Assembly (NCBI RefSeq): GCF_011075055.1
Contig: NC_058146.1
Span: 8,308,001-8,372,000, forward strand
DNA from: Mangifera indica
Lineage: Eukaryota > Streptophyta > Magnoliopsida > Sapindales > Anacardiaceae
Length of the DNA stretch: 64,000 nucleotides
Direction of reading: 5' to 3'
Below, piece after piece: positions 13,032 through 24,506 of the stretch. The stretch's first letter is position 1. The number at the start of each line of letters is the position of its first letter. The translations under genes and the position numbers were made by a program. Under the pieces are notes generated by a model. The model saw only the letters and a list, made by a program, of their open reading frames with translations, did not search any database and was not told the origin of the DNA.

Positions 13032-13299
13032 TAAATGTAATTGAATTTCAAACAAAACCCTAACTAAAGCGGAATTCAAAATTTGAATCACTTGAGACTT
13101 CTAACTGATCCAATCTCGCCAGATCCAAATTAAACACATAATATTTTAAAATATAATATTTTATATCAATATATTCAAAATACAATAAATGATTTATCAT
13201 AGACAAATAGTGTCACCTAAAATTTTCCTACGTATTCTATGTAACAGTCACTTGCAAATAGTAAACTTACAAAAAAAATTATATCATCAAATTGATAAT

Positions 13300-13455
13300 T
13301 TTATGTATACATAATATTTTTTATATATATATAATTTTATTTACAGATAATAATATATCATTATGTGATTGAATGTTGTTTGATTTCTAATTTTAAATTA
13401 TTAAATCACATAATAATACGTTTTGTTTATATATAAAATCATTTATGTATATAAT
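13300..13455. repeat. AT-rich palindromic MITE-like repeat
   Basis: An imperfect palindrome has the arm 'ttatgtgattgaatgtt' facing 'aaatcacataataata'. The same motif pair is seen near 1440-1510 (half only) and near 29745-29815. Such AT-rich hairpins are common in plant intergenic DNA. No target duplication was assigned. Confidence 0.5.
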
Positions 13456-13459
13456 ATTA

Positions 13460-14333
13460 CTCAAAATAATATTATATATATTAATGGAGTAGTGTTATAT
13501 ATATTATTTTGTATATAAATGATGATGTATTATCATATATTATATATAAAATTATATAAAAAATTATGTTAATAATATTATTAATATTAATAATTTATAT
13601 AAATATTAATATCTGATAATGTAGTTGAGTATTAATTTATGATTAATTTTTACTCTTTCCACATTTGTTTGTTTATGTATTTAATATTAATATATGAATT
13701 ATTATTGATTAAAAAAAATCATACGGTGGGTCAGACAAATAAGCAACCGCTCCACTGAAGCGTTAACAACAAAATTTCAAACTTTTTTAAATTTCGAATT
13801 TCAGAGAAAAAAAAATTGTTGTTGTTTCCCGAAAATAGTCCAACGCAAGCTATTAATAAATAATTTATACAATTATTGTACATTATTACATAAAAAATTA
13901 TTAATTGATTAAAATACGACTATACAGTATAATAAAGTCCTTTATACTTGAAATAAAATTATCATTCTACTTAGCAAAAAAAAAAAAAATCTAAAAATGC
14001 TCACTCTTAATTTTCTATTTTACTATATTTTTTTAAATTAATATTTTAAGTATGATTAAATTTTGGTCATATCTCCTAAATACAAAACTGCATTTAAAAA
14101 ACATAGAATGATTTTCAGTAAATGAAATCACACCTCCGAGGGCTTTTACGTCATTTTCATTGCATCCCCAAACAAATACAGAGTTAAATCCTGATGCCTC
14201 CAAACCCAATCTAAAAAATGGCAGAATCTACGTTTCACTTCTTCACCTTCTCCATTTTCAAAATTCCCCAACGTCCCGTTTAAATTATCCCTCCTTATAT
14301 CTTACCCACAAAAATTTCACAAATTTGTTCACA
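13460..14333. other. AT-rich DNA upstream of the OEP40-like gene
   Basis: No gene is visible. It contains the gene's 5' flank, including a TATA-like 'cttatatctt' about 40 bases before the chosen start. Confidence 0.4.
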
Positions 14334-15311
14334 ATGAAAGCCTCTTTGAAGTTTCGCGAAGACCAGAAGCCCCTTTTGCGAGCCAAGGTTCCCCTCTCAA
14401 TCTTGGGCTTGCCGTTTCAATCCGGTATCATCGCCGGTGAGTCCAAGGAGCTCACTCTCAATCTGTCCACCTTCTTCGAATCTGGACCGTCTGTAAGGAT
14501 CGCTTACCGTCCTAACGACACATGGAACCCCTTCTCTATGGTGGTTAAAACCGGAACAGGACCGTTCGGTTCGCCGATATCGAGTCCTATTTTGATGAGC
14601 GCCGAGTTCAATTTACTCGGCCGGGGAAACCCTAGCTTCATGCTTCACTTTAAGCCTCAGTTCGGTGACTTCTCCATAAAGAAGTCTCAGTCTTCCCTGT
14701 TAAGGTCTAAGAGCGGCGCCGTTTTGGAGGAGAACGATTCTTCAATTGAGGTTGTGGAATCTCCTATGTTGAAGAAGCTCACGATTTCGCCGTCGAAGTC
14801 CGCAGCAGATTTCGCAGGATTTTTGTCTGGTATCGAGATGGCGGCGAGGACTACTCTGCCGGTGAAGTCACGTGCCATCCTGAACTTCCGATGGGGGGTT
14901 AGGGTTCCTGCCGATACAAGTGTCGAACCAACGGCTGGGATCAATTTTAAAAGGATTCCGTTTCTGGTTATGAACAAGATAGGGATCGAACACGTGGACG
15001 GTGGAGATTCGAAAGGAAAAAACAAAGATCACAAGAAACAACAAGTGATAGCAGGACAGGAATTGGGCCTGGTAGGCAATTCTAACATGGCCGAGCTGTG
15101 TTTTAACGTTAAACGACAGTTGGAGATTTTGCAAGGTGAGAACGGTTTGTTGAAGAAAGCCCTCGACGATCTTCGACAAGAAATTGTATACAAGAACCCG
15201 AGTCCGACCCGGGATTTGAATCCGGGTCGCCGTAGCAACGAGAAGAGATTAGCTGTGATGGAGGAAGATGGGAAGGAGGAATTGAAGAAGGCATTGAAGG
15301 CGCAGGTTTGA
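14334..15311 (+). CDS. OEP40-like plastid outer-envelope channel protein
   Basis: This is a single open frame of 325 codons. I start it at the ATG at 14334 (MKASLKFRED...), because the open frame upstream has no ATG and reads like leader. The N-terminal half (residues 1-115) is rich in short alternating strands and contains GIIAGESKELTLNLSTFFES and SAEFNLLGRGNPSFMLHFKP. From memory these match the plant-specific family of Arabidopsis At3g57990, described as the outer-envelope pore OEP40. OEP proteins form beta-barrel channels in the chloroplast outer membrane and need no cleavable transit peptide; none is seen here. Residues about 150-215 form a second strand-rich block. Residues about 252-288 look like a short coiled coil, and the tail is charged. 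The gene is intronless as drawn. Its 3' half was copied to 27402-28137. Alternative: another uncharacterised plant DUF protein; the channel role is inferred. Confidence 0.72.
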   Translation: MKASLKFREDQKPLLRAKVPLSILGLPFQSGIIAGESKELTLNLSTFFESGPSVRIAYRPNDTWNPFSMVVKTGTGPFGSPISSPILMSAEFNLLGRGNPSFMLHFKPQFGDFSIKKSQSSLLRSKSGAVLEENDSSIEVVESPMLKKLTISPSKSAADFAGFLSGIEMAARTTLPVKSRAILNFRWGVRVPADTSVEPTAGINFKRIPFLVMNKIGIEHVDGGDSKGKNKDHKKQQVIAGQELGLVGNSNMAELCFNVKRQLEILQGENGLLKKALDDLRQEIVYKNPSPTRDLNPGRRSNEKRLAVMEEDGKEELKKALKAQV

Positions 15312-15858
15312 TGTTTAATGAAGTTATTTTCCGTTACGAAGACGTAGAAGCATAATAAGGGATTGTGTTGATATTATGCGATTGTCTACAGAAGTAAAGC
15401 TCGTAGTTAATTTTTGCGTGTGGATAATATAATTGTTAAGTTCTCCAAGCATCAGTGTAGGGTCTGGATTCGAACTGAGTTATTTAATTTGAATCCTTGA
15501 AAAAATTGGATTAGCACTTGTTTAATTATGAAGGTGGATTTTTAGAAATATTGTTTTGATTGAATTTAGAGGGCTCAAATATCCAAATTCATTTACATGA
15601 TCAAGATTTGTAATATATGTTTTAGTGCTTTTGAATATATTTTTTAAATTAATTACAACATCAATATAGAAATGAACATTGTCTCTGTAATTAATGTCTA
15701 CTCCTCTCCTTGGACAAAATATATTTTTCTTTTATTCAACGATCATGTTTGATCCACCTAATGTGGAGTAATCACCATGTACCCAATGTTCAGTGCATCT
15801 GACCTCCGCAAATCAATAATAATAACATTGATCCTTGATACATCCTTACAATTTTTTG
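15312..15858 (+). other. 3' flank of the OEP40-like gene
   Basis: The first 213 bases (to about 15524) are also present in the pseudogene copy at 27946-28137, which shows that the duplication took 3' untranslated or flanking DNA as well as coding sequence. No further gene is visible up to the hAT fragment. Confidence 0.5.
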
Positions 15859-16044
15859 TCAATCTTCTCGTTTCAACATCAAAACTCTCTGGTAGTCCGC
15901 CTTAGCTTGCTTCTTTGCAATTTTCTTGTACAGAGGTTGAAGAACTTGGCAAAAGAAATTGAAGCCAACATGCTTAATCATCATGAATGGTTGCTCATCC
16001 ATTAGAATCAAGTGAATCATTGTCTCTCTAACCTGCAACACCAT
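15859..16044 (-). pseudogene. hAT transposase fragment
   Basis: A 61-residue minus-strand frame contains RETMIHLILMDEQPFMMIKH and VGFNFFCQVLQPLYK. This matches the conserved 'I..DE.PF..VE..GF..F' region of plant hAT (BED-type/RICESLEEPER) transposases, just before the catalytic core. The zinc finger, RNase-H-like core and dimerisation domain are absent, so it is a relic. It lies 0.8 kb from the 3' end of the NLR gene on the same strand. Confidence 0.65.
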
Positions 16045-16869
16045 GTTTTTTTGTTTTTTTTATGACCATATTTTTACATTAATATAATTATGTAAAAAGA
16101 AAAACTATCAACGTAAGCATGAAGTTTTGCAATTATACCTTTGTTATGCTGATGTTGTGAGTTCATCATTAATATAAGGGAACCAAAGAAGAAGTTAGGA
16201 ATTTGTGTTCCCTATGATAAATTTAGTTAAAATATAGCAAATACATAAAGTAACATTGATGCAAAATGGCAACATCATTTTGAATTGATAAAAACAATTT
16301 TATTTTATCTGAATACACAAATTATTTGCAAACTTATCAAATTGAACACTCTTATGACTCAAGTTCAAACTTGAACTTGATAACATCACATACGCATGAC
16401 TCAAGTTTGACCATTGATTGTTAGTTTCAAACTTGTAAATGAGCTGAACTAACAATTGAGCTCAAACCCCTAGTTAAAATTTTCTCAAATTAGCGGTAAC
16501 ATCTACCCTTCATTCAATGCTCTACCACTAGAATGTACATTGCTGTTTGCATTATCTAAATGATAAAGAAGTTATAAAAGTTCTGAAATATAAATAGAAA
16601 ATATTATATGTAACATATGTACACATTTCATTGAATTTTTTAGTTCATCCTAGTGACCACTAGAATAAGAAATAAGAAATAAGAAATATTACCATATAGT
16701 TGATAATTCTTCCATGTGCATATTTGCGGAAGCAGCAAAACAATTATAGATACAATAACAAGGAACTGTTGCAAAAGACATTAAAGGACAAGTATTTACT
16801 CAAAAAAGCAATAAGAAAAAAGTACTAAGTATGATTGATCAATAAATTTGGAGAGAAGTATTAACCTGT
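16045..16869. other. 3' flank of the NLR gene
   Basis: I see only AT-rich DNA between the hAT fragment and the NLR stop codon, probably including the NLR 3' UTR. No gene is recognised. Confidence 0.4.
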
Positions 16870-19800
16870 TTACGAAGAATTCTCCTCTGAATTCAAACCA
16901 AAAATGGGTAGGAAACGGAGACCCATAATACGAAAATCTTCCCATTTCGGCTCAGGTTCTGCAGGGGATGTGATTATGCAATTTTGGAGAGATGGGAGAG
17001 ACTTTAATGTTTGATCCAGTTGAGGAATATTTGGACATGACAATATTTGCAAATCAACAATAGCTGTCAAATTTTGCATCGCACCCACTGGAAAAGATTT
17101 TAGATCAGGAATTTTAAACAGAAGCATTGACTTTAAGTTGGAGAGAGGGGCAGAAAGGCATGAGGAAGTTGATGGTTCCTCTTTATTCATCAACATCATC
17201 GTCATCGTCATCGTCTGCTGCAGCGGTTTCGAGTTTGTCTTGAGCAATTTCAATTCTTTCAAAGATGGATATAGCGGCATTAACATCAAACTGCGGCAAT
17301 TTTGGATATCTAATTTGGAAAGACAAGGAAATGAAGGCAACTCTGTATCATTATAATCATGCTTCCTCCACCATCCCTTTAATTCAGGACAATCGTAAAG
17401 GGTGAATTCCTCAAGGGATTGGAAGAATGTTGTTGGAAGTGTGGATGAACTCTTATTTGCTTCGTCTGAAATGTACTCCAAATTATCTAGATGGCTAAGA
17501 AACAGATTCTTCAAGCATGGCAATTTATCCAATGGTGGGATATGTTTGCATCTTCTACATTTTTTGATACTAATTGAAGTTAAATTTGTAAGAGTCAAAA
17601 GCCAATTGCACAGTTTAACACCCATGAATGATCTCACACTAATTTTCTTAAGATTTGGGTGTGGCTTTAGACCTTCTAACACCACTTCATCTATTCCTTC
17701 ATTTCCTCGAAACTCTCTATCATCACTTCTTCCCCAATCCAATGTCAGAGACCAAAGAAATTGCTTCCCTTCTAAGTTGGCCAACTTGCTACTTTCCTCA
17801 AATTCCAAGTTCTTAATTTTGAGTTTTCCTCTCAAGTTGTTCAGCCTATATAATTCCTCTGTCCCACTGTAATTGCTTTTTTTGTTAGCCTGTTTAGTTC
17901 TTTCACTTACTACAAATAGTGGTAGAGTCTGAAGATTGGTTAAATGCCCTAGTCCATAAGGCATTCCAGCTAAAGAATCACACTTTTTATTTATAAGATG
18001 CCTAAGGTTCACCATTTTTTTAATATCTTTGGGTAGCTCCATGAGCTCACTACAGTTAGAGAGGTCTAATGTTTCCAAATTTACTAGTCTCAACAATGAA
18101 TCAGAGAGTAGTTTTATATCTACACCAGAAAAACTGAGATATCGCAAATGCTTCAATTTACCAATTAAACTCAGAACTTCCCCATTTAAACCCAACAGTT
18201 TCTGAAATCTTAACCCTCCAAAATCTAATGCTCGTAAGTATTCATAACTTGTTAAAATTTCATCACCATCATCCAAGTTGAAACCCCAATTTAATCTACA
18301 AAACAAAAGCAAAGTTCTTATATTTTTTCCACTATATAACACAACTGGAAATGTCCATAATGCTTTTACTTCACCACAATCAAGTGATAAGTGGCGACAT
18401 CTTACACTCACATTTTCAACTGTATTAAAAGTTTGCACGGTGCATTCAGTTCCTGCAACTAATTGTGCAAGGTCATGCATAAGATCATGCATCTTACAAG
18501 AGACTACATTGCCCCATCTATCATATTCCGGATCTTGGAAAAATGATCCTGAAAGTAGAGTCAAAAAATATTTATCAGCAATATCTTCTGGACACTCTCT
18601 GTTTGACATTTGAAGAAACCCTTGTGCCATCCAAAGATGAATCAATTTTTGCTTCTTAATCTTATAATCCTTAGGAAACAATGCACAATAAGCAAAACAT
18701 TGTTTCAAGTTTGAAGGGAGATGATCATAACTAAGCTTGAGCAATGGTAAAATATCACTTTCTTCTTTAATCACCTTTGACATTTCATTTTCCTTAAAAT
18801 TCAGCCAATCATCTTCCTTAATATTACCAGACAGTAATTGTGCTATTGTCATTATGACAAGAGGAACTCCACCACACTTTGCTACAATCTCTTTTCCTAT
18901 CTCTATTAATTTTGAATCTTTTGGTTCCACCCCATGTTGAAAGGCTTTCTGCATAAACAAAGACCAAGACTTTTTTTCATCTAGTCTTGTCAAGGTGTAG
19001 ACATAAGATTCACGTTTGGTAGTAACCTTAGCAACTACTTTACTACGTGTAGTAACTAGTATCTTACTTCCTTTTGAGCCATTCATTAATAGATCAGTCA
19101 ATTCATCCCATTTTTTCTGCTTTTCATTCCATACATCATCCAAAACAAGTAGATATCTTTTCCCATCAATTTCTTTCCTAAGGAATTCTTGCAATTCATT
19201 CAAATGAAAAATTCCAAGTTCTTTACGAGTTGCAGATTTTATTATCTTTTCAACAATTATCTTTACATTAAATTCTTCAGAGACACACACCCACATCCTT
19301 AATTGAAAATAGTTTTTGACATTTTCATCATTATAAACAAGCTGAGCAAGTGTGGTTTTTCCTACTCCTCCGAGTCCAACTATGGTAACAACCAAAACAT
19401 TCTCAGAATCATTTGAGTCCAATACAAGTCTTATAACATTACTTTTATCATCATCTCTTCCAATTACCTTTTCTACACGTATGAAAGAGTGAGTTTCCCT
19501 TTCTATACTTATGACTCCTTTTTCAACAGAACGCTTAGAAAAGTGAAACTGCTCATCATTTTTTATTTCATCTAGTTTCCCTCTGATAGTCTTAATCTTA
19601 TGAGCCATTCTAAGGCTATATGCTATTTGATTATATATGGAGCAAAAGATTCGTACCTTATTAGACAATTTGTTTCCATTCATCACCTTTCGCCATCGAA
19701 GTTCAGTAGAGAAATCGTCTAACAAGTCATCTGCATCATAAAACGCATCTTTAAGCCTTTGGATCCAATTGGTTACCTGTTGGTTCATTTTGTTGTGCTG

Positions 19801-19962
19801 CTCCTCAGCATCAAGAAGTATAGATTTGATAGTCTCGACAGTGTCATTGAGTTTTTGAATCTCATCCTTAACACCCCATGCCAATTTGCCTTCTTGGACA
19901 AGCAAGGACCCCAGCTCTTCCAAGATTTTCCCCGCAACGCTAAATAGAATGCCTTCAGCCAT
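16870..19962 (-). CDS. CC-NB-LRR disease resistance protein (RGA type)
   Basis: This is an uninterrupted one-exon frame of 1030 codons, a usual length for RGA-type CNLs. These are intracellular immune receptors that bind ADP/ATP and trigger cell death on recognising pathogen effectors. Order of parts: an Rx-type coiled coil (residues 1-150) with the EDVID-like DADDLLDD at 76-83; the P-loop GLGGVGKTT at 196-204; RNBS-A; kinase 2 RYLLVLDDVW at 269-278; RNBS-B SKILVTTR at 299-306; GLPL as GGVPL at 364-368; RNBS-D with CFAYCALFPKDY; and an intact MHD (491-493). Leucine-rich repeats run from about 560 to 1000, e.g. LVNLETLDLSNCSELMELP. The final W of kinase 2 marks the non-TIR class. All NB-ARC motifs are intact, so it is probably functional. 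It starts at the MAEGILFS methionine, typical of the family. No NLR cluster is present in the window; it appears alone. Confidence 0.95.
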   Translation of the reverse strand: MAEGILFSVAGKILEELGSLLVQEGKLAWGVKDEIQKLNDTVETIKSILLDAEEQHNKMNQQVTNWIQRLKDAFYDADDLLDDFSTELRWRKVMNGNKLSNKVRIFCSIYNQIAYSLRMAHKIKTIRGKLDEIKNDEQFHFSKRSVEKGVISIERETHSFIRVEKVIGRDDDKSNVIRLVLDSNDSENVLVVTIVGLGGVGKTTLAQLVYNDENVKNYFQLRMWVCVSEEFNVKIIVEKIIKSATRKELGIFHLNELQEFLRKEIDGKRYLLVLDDVWNEKQKKWDELTDLLMNGSKGSKILVTTRSKVVAKVTTKRESYVYTLTRLDEKKSWSLFMQKAFQHGVEPKDSKLIEIGKEIVAKCGGVPLVIMTIAQLLSGNIKEDDWLNFKENEMSKVIKEESDILPLLKLSYDHLPSNLKQCFAYCALFPKDYKIKKQKLIHLWMAQGFLQMSNRECPEDIADKYFLTLLSGSFFQDPEYDRWGNVVSCKMHDLMHDLAQLVAGTECTVQTFNTVENVSVRCRHLSLDCGEVKALWTFPVVLYSGKNIRTLLLFCRLNWGFNLDDGDEILTSYEYLRALDFGGLRFQKLLGLNGEVLSLIGKLKHLRYLSFSGVDIKLLSDSLLRLVNLETLDLSNCSELMELPKDIKKMVNLRHLINKKCDSLAGMPYGLGHLTNLQTLPLFVVSERTKQANKKSNYSGTEELYRLNNLRGKLKIKNLEFEESSKLANLEGKQFLWSLTLDWGRSDDREFRGNEGIDEVVLEGLKPHPNLKKISVRSFMGVKLCNWLLTLTNLTSISIKKCRRCKHIPPLDKLPCLKNLFLSHLDNLEYISDEANKSSSTLPTTFFQSLEEFTLYDCPELKGWWRKHDYNDTELPSFPCLSKLDIQNCRSLMLMPLYPSLKELKLLKTNSKPLQQTMTMTMMLMNKEEPSTSSCLSAPLSNLKSMLLFKIPDLKSFPVGAMQNLTAIVDLQILSCPNIPQLDQTLKSLPSLQNCIITSPAEPEPKWEDFRIMGLRFLPIFGLNSEENSS

Positions 19963-20040
19963 TTGTTCTCAGTTTCTGGAATACAAACTGATGTTTTTCA
20001 AAAGGTGGTTGTAGAAGTTAATTGTAAGACAATGTTGGTG

Positions 20041-20050
20041 ATATTTATAG
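20041..20050 (-). promoter_or_regulatory. TATA box of the NLR gene
   Basis: On the minus strand this reads CTATAAATAT, about 80 bases upstream of the NLR start codon. That leaves room for a transcription start near 20015 and a short leader. Confidence 0.55.
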
Positions 20051-23000
20051 ACAAAATCAGGACCCAAACATAAAATATGAAAAAGATACTTGACTTATTG
20101 ATGGAAATCCAAAGCCTAAAGGAAAGGTGATAAATACTTGGCGTAATTATAGAAAAAGATGACCAACCATGGACACAATGTTTTGCTTTGGTGATAATCA
20201 AACAGTTACCAGTCAAAGAAAATTTTCAAGCTGGATCTCACCCGACAAAACTTTTATAACAGTCATCCTGCAAAAACTTTAAGTTGTGATGGGGGAGAAT
20301 CCAGGGAAGGTTTTTTCCTTTCAAAAATTTGTATATACAAAAGGAGGAAGAGATAACAAAAAAGGTAAATGGTATTATTCATATGTTACATTATAAACTA
20401 GCGAGAACACAAATTTCGATTAGCAAGTATCGCGTATGGCAAATCTGTCTCAAATGAAAACAAAGTTTAGTCATTCAATTAAGTTCACACGTCCCCTTTC
20501 AACTGAGGTGCATGAGCTGCTACTAGAGCACATATCAAGAGAAATTTATCATCGTGACAACTTGTTCATCTACATCACATTAAATGTAGCATGGCAGCAC
20601 CCCTTCTAATAGCACACATGCTACTCATGCCAACAAAGATCCAAACCCCCTATGTCATGACAAGTACAATAATGTTCTTCCCTTCTTACTTTGCAACTGA
20701 AGGTTTGCTCGGTGAAAAGGTGGGCCAATTTCTACCAAAAATATAGACGATAAAGAGACTATAAAGGGAGGGAGAAGCTCACCCGCTCTTCCCGACTATG
20801 ATAGCCAGCAATGACCCTTCTCTTCCTATCCTTCTTAAAGCTTCAAAAAGGCATTCTCTGAATTCTCTTCAAAATCATTATGAGAACATCTAATATAACA
20901 TTAGATTTCATTTAAAATTGTCCTAATACCTATAGAAAATTTGACCACTGTAGATTTCATTTAAAATTCATTTATCTCGCCTACTAAATTTCGAACAACA
21001 ATTCATTCAAATTTATCTCAAAATTTTGGTTACAATGAGATCTAAAGTTAGTATTAATTGATTTAATCACTTATTTTAATGTTTACAGTGATGTTTAGCA
21101 TTTCCAAGTAAGATTTTTAATTTTGGTTATGAATTTCATGTTTTTAAGTTAAAATTTGTTGTTAATTGGTGTAAATACATTTTATGTTAGACTTGTGGCT
21201 TGAAAATGTGATTAAGTTAGAAAATGGTAGATTTTAAATGGATGGGAAGTTTATGGATTCTTATTAAATTATCAAATTTTGCTGATGAGATTTTGGCCAA
21301 AAAGTCATTGATTTTCTGTGTAGTAGACATGAAATGCCCAATAGGCGTACTGGGCATATCATGTCTAACTACATTGTTAATTAAACAAGAGGGTAATTGG
21401 TAGGCGATGCACCTACCAAGGGGCAATTTATAATTTGTTGGTGCATGGTAAAATGATATTTCATAATTTATTTATTTTTGGTTTTTTTTTTTTTTTGTAA
21501 AGTATGGTTGTTAAATGTTTAATGGTTTAAGAGAACCTCATATATTATAAATTATAAGAACGAGGTGGCCGGTAACCACTCTACACATTGCTTTAGTGTG
21601 CAAGTAATTGTTAGATGACATAGAGAAATAATGTACGATGTTCAGGACAAGTCAAGTGAAAGCCATTGGAAGCTCTTATGTGAAACTTGCTTTAGACCGT
21701 TTTTAGATATTGACGAGCATAGACTTAGTATGATCCTTGTCTAATTTGTGCTCCCTAAAAGAATCAACCATGGAGACCTGTGTTAGACTATGTGTTTTAA
21801 AGCCAACATTTGGTTGATGTATCTATATATTGATTTATATTTGTATCATGTTTATATTAATAAAATGACAATTATTTGTAATACTCCTCTTTAGAGAAAC
21901 ATCCTCTAAAGAGAATTTGCATCTAAAAGGGTTTGTCAACTTTACTTCAAGACAAGTTATTTGAAATCTCAATGTAACAAAAACAAAATGAACAACAATA
22001 AATGAGTAAGAATAAAATTTATCTTTATTAAATAACGTGCAAAAGATATGTATACACACACACACATATATACTAACCATAATCAAAACTCATTATCCAT
22101 GACATACTGAATGTGTATAATACATGATCTCAAAATACATACTATAACCATAAAGAAATGACTTAAACAAATTCAAATCCTTGATGCATCCATGAAAGCG
22201 GATACCTGCTCCTCTTATAGCCCCATGACTCATCTCCTACTTGCAGAACAATCATAACAAATGAATGTGTTAAACACTCAGTGAGTACCTAATGGTTTAT
22301 GGTTGAATATAGTTGTGAAAATGACAAACATGAACTCATTAAAGCATGATAAGACTGTATAGATGAAAAACAAGCATAATAACAAGAAAATGTTTAGATT
22401 TTATACCTTTCTCCTTTGCAAGAATGCTTAGTTTGATGAAGTAGAACATTTGAATACAAATTTCTCCAAAAGTAATCCACCTACTTAAGAGAGATGTGAG
22501 AAGCCAAATGTTTATAAAACTTTTAGTGGGAGAGAGTTTTTTATTCAAATGATGAATCTTAATAAAATGTGCCAGATGGTTGGTTTATATAGTTGTGGGC
22601 TAAAAGTCATTATTAATTTTGCATGACATCACACTAATTAATTCTTATTTTTAGTTGTGATGTCAATAAGTAAACACTTTAAGCACTCTTATTATATTTC
22701 AAATGTCACAAATACATCTATGTAGCCCTTTACATGCCTGATTTTACTTTATCACACTTTGGAAGGTGTTGACCATCCCTGGATAATTATTTCTCTCTTA
22801 TATCTTTCCAACTTCTTAGGTTTATACGTGTGACTTTCTAGATTCACGAGTGTAAAGTAAAAAAGTGCACTGACATGAGGTGGGTATTGGGGTTCAGTAT
22901 ACCTTGAATAGGAATAAGTCTTTTGGCCTTTACGATTTGATGGATTATGATTTTATATTAATACGTCTAGATGATGGATTATTTATTAGACTACTATAAT

Positions 23001-24036
23001 AATGCTTGGAGACAATGATTAGAGATATTATTATCCTTATTAATAATACTGAGACATTTTAGATTATATGATTTAATTTATGCATGTTGATTTATTGTTT
23101 GACATCTTGGATGGTGATGTTATTTAGGGATATATGGTATTGAAATCGATTTTACAAGAAAGCAGATTTAGTTCAATTCAGATGATGGAAATAAGTTTAC
23201 CTTTGGGAAGGGTTGACACTAAGTATGATAATTAATAGTGTGAAAGCAAGAAAAATTTTGAGCAAAGGTTGTATAGGGCATTTAGCTTATGTGGCAAGTA
23301 AGATAACAATTTTCAACTCATATGTATATTAGTACGTTAGCAGTGTGAGATTTTGTAGATGTGCTTCAAGACAATTTGTTCTGATGCATTGGCCTTAAAC
23401 ATAAGGTGTTAAGTTGGTATCAAGTACAACAACTATATCCAAGACTCAGAATAGAATGGCTTCCAACCAAACAATTCTTTTTCAAATTCAAAATTGGCTC
23501 ACAAGCGTGAGGTTGACATAATCACTCATACTCTTGCTCCTACCCATAATTTCTTCAAATTATAAACAAATTCACAACAAAACTTAATAAACCAAACTTG
23601 ATCTTATTCTCCTAGCTCAAATACATAATAACAATAAAGAATTGGTGAAAGAATAATATTAAAATTAATTTTATTCATACTAGGATATAAAATGTATACC
23701 CTAAGAAATCTTTAAATTTTGGACTCAAATTCGCATCAATTCTTGAAAAATTTAAGAAACAATGTAATCAATGTTTAATTACTTGGACTGAGATGAATTT
23801 ATCCTTGAATTTCATGATTTTTAAGTGAATTTTAGTTGAAATTGTAGATACATATGACAAGAAGAGACTAAGGTTTACGTAAGGTTAGAGATAAGAGTAT
23901 AATTAATATTATATTGTTTTCACAGTTATATATATAGATTTTGTAAAGTATTGGTTAATATAATATTAACTTAACGTTATTTCAATTAATTATTCATATT
24001 TTAATATAATCGTTAGAGGGAAAGTTAATTGATTTA
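20051..24036. other. Gene-free intergenic DNA
   Basis: Nothing here codes for a recognisable protein. Poly-T runs (about 21480) and a short CA-like run (about 22055) occur. At about 22905-22928 the text 'aataggaataagtcttttggcc' resembles a right end of the foldback Mutator family, but no partner end or 9-bp duplication was found. Confidence 0.4.
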
Positions 24037-24172
24037 GGCCAATTTTTCCCACTTATACATTTTTAGGCAAAAAATTTTGAATTTGCCTGTTACCCATCCA
24101 AAACCAGAACCCATTCAAACGCCAAGCTCACTCTCACTTAAACCAAACTAGAAGAAAGCACGCCATGCCATT

Positions 24173-24506
24173 TGTCACAGGCTAAACTTGGGAGCTGTGG
24201 CAGGGCTTTGGGCAGCTATGAGGTGATGACGATCTTAAGAATGAGTATGCGTGATCATTGGGTTTCGGTTGTTGGGAGTGCTCCAGCCACGGGGCGTGCG
24301 CAATGTTGCTGAGGTAGCGCATTGAAGGGGGGACTAGGCCAACCCCGCACAAACTGGTCGGGAGCTGGAGCCGCTCTCCTGATGAGTCCAAGGCAGGACG
24401 AAACCAGTGATTCGATGCCACTATGTGGACGCATGCAAGGCTGATCCTCGAGACGAGCCTGCACCTCGAGGATGCCGCACAGGGTACGGGGAACACCCCT
24501 GTGACA
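24173..24506 (+). mobile_element. Solo LTR of a hammerhead retrozyme
   Basis: A 334-bp GC-rich block stands out from its AT-rich surroundings. It begins TGTCACA and ends TGTGACA, perfect 7-bp inverted ends in the TG...CA form of an LTR. It is bounded by a perfect 5-bp duplication, CCATT, at 24168-24172 and 24507-24511. A full hammerhead ribozyme lies inside (24353-24408). Plant retrozymes are small non-autonomous LTR retroelements whose LTRs of roughly 350 bp each carry such a ribozyme; their transcripts self-cleave and can circularise. Only one LTR with its own duplication is present, so this is a solo LTR left by recombination. Open frames on its minus strand result from GC richness and are not genes. 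Confidence 0.88.
24353..24408 (+). ncRNA. Type III hammerhead ribozyme
   Basis: All core elements are present in order. Stem III is ACTGGT (24353-24358) with ACCAGT (24403-24408). The cleavage-site C is 24359, so the cut falls between 24359 and 24360. Stem I is GGGAGC (24360-24365) with GCTCTC (24373-24378), allowing one G-U pair, closed by a 7-nt loop. The core CTGATGA is 24379-24385. Stem II is GTCC (24386-24389) with GGAC (24396-24399) and loop AAGGCA. The core GAAA is 24400-24403. Stem III is the open end, so the topology is type III. No invariant base is missing, so self-cleavage of the plus-strand RNA is expected. Confidence 0.95.

Noticed and set aside
14687..15294. Minus-strand open frames opposite the OEP40-like gene
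   Set aside because: They are antisense shadows of a well-supported coding frame.
17138..19947. Plus-strand open frames opposite the NLR gene
   Set aside because: They are antisense shadows of the 1030-codon NLR frame.
21295..22928. GGCCAAAAAGTCATTG at 21295 paired with the foldback-like right end at 22928
   Set aside because: Flanks differ and the interior arms do not fold on each other.
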